DNA of 64,000 nt from contig NZ_KI391954.1 of the NCBI RefSeq assembly GCF_000185725.2, forward strand, positions 372,001-436,000, in the 5' to 3' direction. The position numbers were made by a program, and so were the translations under genes. Within the stretch, counting starts at the first letter, position 1, and each line of letters opens with the position of its first letter. Shown here piece by piece: positions 59,308 to 64,000 of the stretch. The stretch is from Segniliparus rugosus ATCC BAA-974. GTDB taxonomy: Bacteria > Actinomycetota > Actinomycetes > Mycobacteriales > Mycobacteriaceae. The notes under the pieces are model-generated. The model saw only the letters and a list, made by a program, of their open reading frames with translations, was not told the DNA's origin and ran no database searches.

Positions 59308-60333
59308 TCACACTCCAGCGACTTTGCCGATCAAAACAGCGAGCACGGACGACACCGCAAGGAGCAGCAACCCCGACGCGGCGCAACGCAGCGCCGACCA
59401 ATCGAAAGCGGCGAGCCCGCCGAACCCGACCAGCCAACTCGCCACGACACCCAACAGCGCAACCCCAGCCGCCGCGTACGCCAAACTTCGCCGACGCGCG
59501 TCCTCGAACTGCATAGCGCTCATCAACGTGCCCGCCGCCGCGAAGAACCCGAGCACGACCAGCAGACAGTAGAGCGCCACAGCCGCCAGCACGGCAACAC
59601 CTTTGCCGAATGTCAAAGACCCCGAAACCAGACTCCAGAGAAGACACACAGCACCCGCCAACACAATCCCGACGAGCAGCGCGGTGATCCAGTCGAGCCG
59701 AGCGCCCTTGCCCAGGAACCTCGGCTGCCCTCCGGTCGAACCATCCAGTGCCCGAACTCGGGGAGACCATCCCGCGCCGTCGACCCCATTCCGAAGAGCT
59801 GTGTCGATCTCCTCGAAATCCATGGCGGCGGCATGGCTGAACCACTCCGCGTCCGAAAGGCCCATCCGCCCCCTCGGCGCAGGACCATCACCCGTGTACA
59901 AGTCGCTGGAAGCCCCGTAGAAATCTGGATCGGGATAGAACCTCGCCCCCGCCCGGAGCCCCTTCGCGCGCCATTGCTTATGAAGCTGCGCCAACCCGTG
60001 CCCACGTCGAACCTCGTCGCCCACAAGCACCAGCAGATACCTCTCCGCGTCGTCGAACGAGGAGAACTCCGCGACCGTCTGCCCAAGGCCGCGCTCCTGC
60101 CGCTCCACGACCACCTCGCCTCGCGCGTCGCTCACGAAGTACAGGAACTCGCCGACCGACACACCGAACCCATCCTCACGCATGAGTCCACTCATCCCCC
60201 TTGAAAGCCTCGGCCCGAACCGTCGTTCGCGAGCAGCGCGGTCCAACCCAGCCCACTCCTCGTACACGGCGGCGAACCTAGCGAACCGTTCAGGCACAGC
60301 CCCACCGCGCCAAACGCCCCCATGCCTGGTCAC
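59308..60333 (-). CDS. Membrane protein with immunity-like N-terminal domain
   Basis: A 341-aa protein. Residues 1-200 are soluble, with EFLYFVSDARGEVVVERQERG and FSSFDDAERYLLVLVGDEVRRG, which recall actinobacterial immunity proteins of the Imm61 type. Residues 215-340 hold four hydrophobic segments. It is the last gene of the toxin operon and overlaps the HD-hydrolase gene as ATGA. A role protecting the membrane or periplasm, or a second immunity factor, is an inference. Confidence 0.5.
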   Translation of the reverse strand: MTRHGGVWRGGAVPERFARFAAVYEEWAGLDRAARERRFGPRLSRGMSGLMREDGFGVSVGEFLYFVSDARGEVVVERQERGLGQTVAEFSSFDDAERYLLVLVGDEVRRGHGLAQLHKQWRAKGLRAGARFYPDPDFYGASSDLYTGDGPAPRGRMGLSDAEWFSHAAAMDFEEIDTALRNGVDGAGWSPRVRALDGSTGGQPRFLGKGARLDWITALLVGIVLAGAVCLLWSLVSGSLTFGKGVAVLAAVALYCLLVVLGFFAAAGTLMSAMQFEDARRRSLAYAAAGVALLGVVASWLVGFGGLAAFDWSALRCAASGLLLLAVSSVLAVLIGKVAGV

Positions 60334-60809
60334 AGCTCCTCCAAGACCTCAGCCAGATCGTCCTTGCCGAGCGCCAGGTACGCCTTCGCGTACTTCGCCC
60401 GCAACTTCGTCTGCTGCTCGACGGGGAGCACGGCCAGCCGAGCCGGGTCTGTGTTGTCCGCGAGGTCCGCGAGCTTCACCGCGAGCGCTGACGGGTCGTC
60501 CTTGATAGCCGCGTAGTACTCGTCGTCGGGTTTGCCGGTCCTGGTCAACAGCTCGACCACGCGCACCACACTCTCGGGGACACCTGCGCCTAAGAGGTCC
60601 GCCGATGTCGTGGCGGTGTCCTCGATGGTGTCGTGCAGCCATCCCGCCGCGACTGCCTCGGGGCCTTCCGTCTCCAATCTCGCCGCTACCCGAGACAGGT
60701 GCTCGGTGTACGGCTCATCGGCCTTGTCGGTCTGATCCGCGTGGGCGGCGCGGGCGATCCGCTCCGCTGCGGCCACAAGCTCGGAGCCGCTCAGGCACTG
60801 CTCGACCAA
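60330..60809 (-). CDS. Small HD-domain alarmone hydrolase (MESH1/SpoT-hydrolase-like), candidate antitoxin
   Basis: A 159-aa stand-alone HD-domain enzyme. Metal-binding and active-site motifs follow the (p)ppGpp hydrolase pattern: AAHADQTDK (His23), YTEHLSRVA (His37), GWLHDTIEDT (His59, Asp60, Glu63, Asp64) and VKLADLADNTD (Asp115). It is two genes downstream of a protein with a RelA/SpoT synthetase domain. Known toxSAS toxins are neutralised by small alarmone hydrolases or by binding antitoxins. I infer it removes the alarmone made by that domain. Confidence 0.8.
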   Translation of the reverse strand: MVEQCLSGSELVAAAERIARAAHADQTDKADEPYTEHLSRVAARLETEGPEAVAAGWLHDTIEDTATTSADLLGAGVPESVVRVVELLTRTGKPDDEYYAAIKDDPSALAVKLADLADNTDPARLAVLPVEQQTKLRAKYAKAYLALGKDDLAEVLEEL

Positions 60810-60813
60810 TGAG

Positions 60814-61854
60814 TCATCCCCTATGCGGCTGCTCGTAGGATTGCACGCCGTCTTTCGTGATCACGGACGGCATCACCTGATAGCCGGGGCCTGGCTTCAT
60901 CGCGGCGCTACCAGGAAAGTACGGGGAGGTCCAGACCATTGCCATTCCTCCGTGCGGACGCTGCGAGATGGTGACGTGGTAGGAGGTCTTGGTCTTCACG
61001 CCGCCCTCGCTCGTCCGCGCGTAGACATCTCGGTCATTAGGAGCGTCCTCGGTGTAGTCATAGGTCCAACGCCACTCGTCGAAGAGTCTCTTGAAAGAGT
61101 CGAGCACTTGGCCTTGCGTGCCTTCGGGGAACCCCCAAATCCTGTAGCTGACTTGGAAATTCCAGGTACCTTTCGGGCCGACAGCGCCACTGCCCGCGCT
61201 TCCTGCTGAACCGCCATTCGGTGCTTTGAATCCCACGGTGAGGTCGTAGCCGAGCAGTTTCGGGATTACTTTGAGGATTTCCGTGGTGTAGTGGACCACG
61301 CCTTGGCGGACGGCGGCTTCGGTCAGCTCTGTGTCCACCAGTTCGGGGGCCGTCGCGTCGAACTCCTCGCGCAGGTGCTCGTCCCACGCCGCGTGCAGGT
61401 GCCCCAGTACGTCGGGAACGTCGGAGTCCGTGATCTTCTCCCAAAGGTTCGGATCGTCCAGCGCGGGGGTGGCGGGATAGGGCAGTTTCTCCCACGCGGC
61501 GGATGAGACCGCGTAGCCTTCGAGAGTTTTTCCGTCCCCTGATCGGAGCAGCACTTGCGGCTCTTCCTCCTTCTCGGGGACGGAGAGCCAGTAACTGTAG
61601 GCGAGGGCGGCTGCTCCGTTGGACGTGCGGCGTTGGCGTTCCTCGTCGAGTCGGCGCAACAAGTCCAGGGCTTGCGTTTCTGTGAGAGAGTCCCAGTCGC
61701 CTTTGAACAGGATCTCCGAGTACAAGCCGCCGCGATCTGGCTGCCAGCCCTCCTGGCGGGAGCTGTACACGTCCACGGTCTCGTCGCCGTGTATCCGGGC
61801 AACCGCCAGCGGCTCGCCCCCGCTGAGGAGCTTCGCGTAGTACTTCGTCGCCAT
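60814..61854 (-). CDS. Hypothetical protein directly after the toxin gene
   Basis: A 346-aa soluble protein without signal peptide. The N-terminal 100 residues (YYAKLLSGGEPLAVARIHGDE, GLYSEILFKGDWDSLTETQALDLLRRLDEER) look like a small alpha/beta domain also common near actinobacterial toxins; the rest is not recognised. It starts 3 bp after the toxin stop, the usual place for a cognate immunity protein, and ends 4 bp before the HD hydrolase. Either of the two could be the main antidote. Confidence 0.6.
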   Translation of the reverse strand: MATKYYAKLLSGGEPLAVARIHGDETVDVYSSRQEGWQPDRGGLYSEILFKGDWDSLTETQALDLLRRLDEERQRRTSNGAAALAYSYWLSVPEKEEEPQVLLRSGDGKTLEGYAVSSAAWEKLPYPATPALDDPNLWEKITDSDVPDVLGHLHAAWDEHLREEFDATAPELVDTELTEAAVRQGVVHYTTEILKVIPKLLGYDLTVGFKAPNGGSAGSAGSGAVGPKGTWNFQVSYRIWGFPEGTQGQVLDSFKRLFDEWRWTYDYTEDAPNDRDVYARTSEGGVKTKTSYHVTISQRPHGGMAMVWTSPYFPGSAAMKPGPGYQVMPSVITKDGVQSYEQPHRG

Positions 61855-61857
61855 CCG

Positions 61858-64000
61858 TCAATCCTTCCAGGGCGTGCCAGGCGGGACCGGCACTTGATCG
61901 AATATAGCTCGCATGATCTCCCTCAGCCGTTGTTTCTCCTCTAATGGGGTGGTGGGGAGTCGTTCGACCTCGTAGAGCTTATGGGCCTGCTCTGCCGCGT
62001 CCAGGCTCGACCGTGTGTGGACTTGCACCTCGAACTCGACGCCATCGGGGCCTTTGAAGGTCATGTTCCGGCCCTTGTATCCCTCGCGCGCCCAGCCTGG
62101 CGGCGACTTCTGCAATGTATACCCCTTGTCAGACAAAGCTGCGGCGACAGAATTGCCGCTCGCCCAGTACCCGTCGTCGGGGACAATGGCGGTGTAGCGA
62201 ACTGAGTCCTTGATGTCGGCCTTCACCTTCTCGATCTTCTCCAAGTCGGAAGGGTCCACGAACTCCAACTCGCTGTCGAGCTTGCGCGCGAGGGAGTGCT
62301 CTGTTTTCAACCTGTACTCGAATCGCTCCATGTGTCCGCCGACCGAGCTGACCGCTTCGACGACGGTTCCCGAGATCGCCGGTTCCGCAGCGACAGCACA
62401 CTCGTAGATCGAGTGCGCCGTGTCGCGGGCGAGGTCGCTCGCTATGTAGGACTCATCTGGTGAGGGATGCGGGTGCTCGGTGTCTGGGCTATGTGGTCCG
62501 CTCGTGGAATCTGGACGCGGCTTGATTTCAGGTGGTGGTTCGGGGAGTTGGTCGAGCTTGTCTGCGATCTTCCCGATGTTCTTCATCTCGACGCCGCGCT
62601 CGTCGAAGTAGGCGCTGTGCGGGTCGTGGTGCCTCGGACCTGCGGGGTCGTGCCCGGTGGTGTGGACCGTGCTGCCGAACGCCTCGTGGTGCGGCATGAG
62701 GCCGTGTCCGATCCCGAGCTTGTCGAGGTGGAGTTTGCGCGCGTAGTCCACGAGGCGGATTGGGTCGTCAGGGCGGGTCATGGTGTGAACGCGCCCGTCG
62801 CCTGGCGAGAGGTGCTGACCTTTGAGCTGCAATCCGGTGACATCCGCGACCCGTAATCCTGGGCTGCCGAGGTTGAGGATGCCGTCCGCGTTGAGGCCGT
62901 GCCCGCCTTTGGCGGCTTCGCCGACGAGGACGGTGCCGTAGGAGTGCCCGGTGACGAGCAGCTTGTTCCCCTCGACTTGATTGGTGTGTTGGAGCCGGTC
63001 ACAGTGGTTGCGCAACGCTCCCGCACCGGCTTTGGCGTACTTCGGGTTCGCGGCCCCGCTCCACGGTCGCTTCAAATGCTGCGGAGCATGGTAGTTCTGA
63101 TAATCAACTACAGCGACATTCTCATGACCGACCTCGTATGCCAGGGAGTCATGCATTCGTCGGCTGACTTCCATGTAGCCGGGTTTTTGCTCTGGCTCCC
63201 GCAACCCACACAGGTTCTTGACGCTTCGGTCTTCGAGATGCTGGTTGAGTTTCTCGTGGCTGGTGAAGGTTCCTGGGGCGAAGACGACAGTGTGGGTAGA
63301 TGTGTCGGGGTTACCGATGCTGGTGATGCTTCTGCCGTCGTGCTCGAACCCGAGAAGGAACCGTGGTGTCTGGTCTGGCCCGTAGTGGACCGAATCGAGG
63401 ATGTTGTCGAGCGCGCGCAGGCGGCGTTGCTCGTCTCGGGTCAAGCCCTCGCGGTCCTGTTTGTCGCGCAGTTCGTCACGGAGGGATTCAGCCGCTTGAC
63501 GGGCGTGCTGGTCCGTCTCTCTTGTGGGGAGTTCCGCGTGCTCACCGAACATCGGATGCTGCTTGAACAGTTCGGCGCGCTCTTCGGGGGTGGCGTGCTC
63601 CCACAAGTCCCGCAGCGCCTGCTTCTCGACCGGGGTGGGCTCGTCGCCGTGGAACAATGGCTCCCGACCGTCGAGCACGTCGCGGAGCATCGCCGTATGG
63701 TCGTCGGAACCGTTCTCGCGGGGTGGCACCGAGTCGTGGTGTTCCCTGGAGAGCGTGCTGTCGTTCGTATGGTAGCTATGGCCGTGTGTCGAATCCTCCG
63801 GCGAACGCCCCGTGTCACGCGGAGCCCCAGTGTCGGCCTCGCGCGATATTCCTGCGTGGTCGTCTCGTCGCGCAGATGGTTCGACCTCGGTCGTGTTGCC
63901 CTCGGCGTGCTTGGGCTCGACCGCTGGCCGTTGCTCGACAGGACGCGCCTCGGGGACGCCAGCGACTGCTCTGACTGGCTCGCTGGTTTTCGCGGTGACG
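61858..64000 (-). CDS. Polymorphic-toxin-like protein: Abhydrolase_8 domain plus C-terminal RelA/SpoT synthetase domain (5' end outside window)
   Basis: The frame has no stop from 61858 to the window edge, so the N-terminus is missing; 713 residues are visible. Order: Pro/charged linker (about 1-130); helical segment; Abhydrolase_8 (DUF1023) domain (about 210-450) with GHSYG nucleophile, RPDDPI and late His; a second Pro-rich linker; C-terminal RelA/SpoT-type domain (about 545-700) with RLKTEHSLARKL, DIKDSVRYTAIV, GYKGRNMTF and EFEVQVHTRSS. It probably makes an alarmone such as (p)ppGpp or (p)ppApp. The GTG at 63729 is not the true start. Confidence 0.8.
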   Translation of the reverse strand, partial: VTAKTSEPVRAVAGVPEARPVEQRPAVEPKHAEGNTTEVEPSARRDDHAGISREADTGAPRDTGRSPEDSTHGHSYHTNDSTLSREHHDSVPPRENGSDDHTAMLRDVLDGREPLFHGDEPTPVEKQALRDLWEHATPEERAELFKQHPMFGEHAELPTRETDQHARQAAESLRDELRDKQDREGLTRDEQRRLRALDNILDSVHYGPDQTPRFLLGFEHDGRSITSIGNPDTSTHTVVFAPGTFTSHEKLNQHLEDRSVKNLCGLREPEQKPGYMEVSRRMHDSLAYEVGHENVAVVDYQNYHAPQHLKRPWSGAANPKYAKAGAGALRNHCDRLQHTNQVEGNKLLVTGHSYGTVLVGEAAKGGHGLNADGILNLGSPGLRVADVTGLQLKGQHLSPGDGRVHTMTRPDDPIRLVDYARKLHLDKLGIGHGLMPHHEAFGSTVHTTGHDPAGPRHHDPHSAYFDERGVEMKNIGKIADKLDQLPEPPPEIKPRPDSTSGPHSPDTEHPHPSPDESYIASDLARDTAHSIYECAVAAEPAISGTVVEAVSSVGGHMERFEYRLKTEHSLARKLDSELEFVDPSDLEKIEKVKADIKDSVRYTAIVPDDGYWASGNSVAAALSDKGYTLQKSPPGWAREGYKGRNMTFKGPDGVEFEVQVHTRSSLDAAEQAHKLYEVERLPTTPLEEKQRLREIMRAIFDQVPVPPGTPWKD

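Noticed and set aside
63727-63729. GTG at 63729 as the start of the toxin gene
   Set aside because: The same frame stays open for 90 more codons to the window edge and encodes a Pro/charged linker like those inside polymorphic toxins, so the real start is outside the window.

Overview
The window is GC-rich DNA from an actinobacterium of the order Mycobacteriales. The left half keeps the mycobacterial gene order rho-rpmE-prfA-prmC-sua5-wecA-atp operon-murA-rRNA operon. It also carries a mycobacterial-type multifunctional 2-oxoglutarate decarboxylase (Kgd), an MPT64-like secreted protein, NrtR-nadA-nadC and several promoters that look leaderless. The organism is not Mycobacterium itself: the b'-delta ATP synthase fusion gene of mycobacteria is two genes here, nadB is missing between nadA and nadC, and murA follows atpC directly. 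A Segniliparus-like lineage is my best guess, at low confidence.

Layout. 1-5.1 kb: termination and translation factors (Rho, L31, RF1, PrmC, Sua5) and WecA. 5.2-13.6 kb: a ten-gene ATP synthase operon. 13.7-20.9 kb: murA, then one rrn operon (16S-23S-5S) with two strong promoters and a terminator. 21-26.5 kb: a carotenoid oxygenase, then bioF-bioD-bioB, a small BioB partner (BsaP-like) and a membrane protein. 26.3-29.4 kb: NrtR diverging from nadA-nadC across a 37-bp perfect palindrome. 29.4-49.5 kb: ordinary chromosome with CorA and a possible leader peptide, a cyclase/carboxymuconolactone decarboxylase pair with a divergent TetR, Kgd, two FAD-linked oxidases, an SDR, an orphan Vsr nuclease, a HerA-like ATPase, an Lrp-controlled AzlCD exporter, an S1/P1 nuclease and small secreted proteins.

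At about 50.0 kb there is a lone 3' half of a tRNA-Arg(ACG) followed by its terminator. Everything to the right (50.05 to beyond 64 kb) looks like an integrated mobile element whose other end lies outside the window. It carries an FtsK/TraB-like DNA translocase, a RuvC-like protein, a type VII-secretion-style locus (an EspC-like protein, a large Pro/Thr repeat protein, a lipoprotein and membrane proteins), and an origin-like region with six exact 12-bp tandem repeats. At the right edge is a four-gene operon.

That operon is the most striking find. A multidomain protein, cut off by the window edge, has a proline-rich linker, an Abhydrolase_8 (DUF1023) domain and a C-terminal RelA/SpoT-type nucleotide synthetase domain. 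Downstream lie an unknown protein, a small HD-domain alarmone hydrolase of the MESH1 type and a membrane protein with an immunity-like N-terminus. I read this as a polymorphic toxin that makes an alarmone, paired with an enzyme that destroys it.

Several drug-target positions are also unusual: AtpE carries Met where Mycobacterium tuberculosis has Ala63, MurA carries Asp instead of the fosfomycin-target Cys, and the rRNAs differ at the decoding site and the macrolide site.
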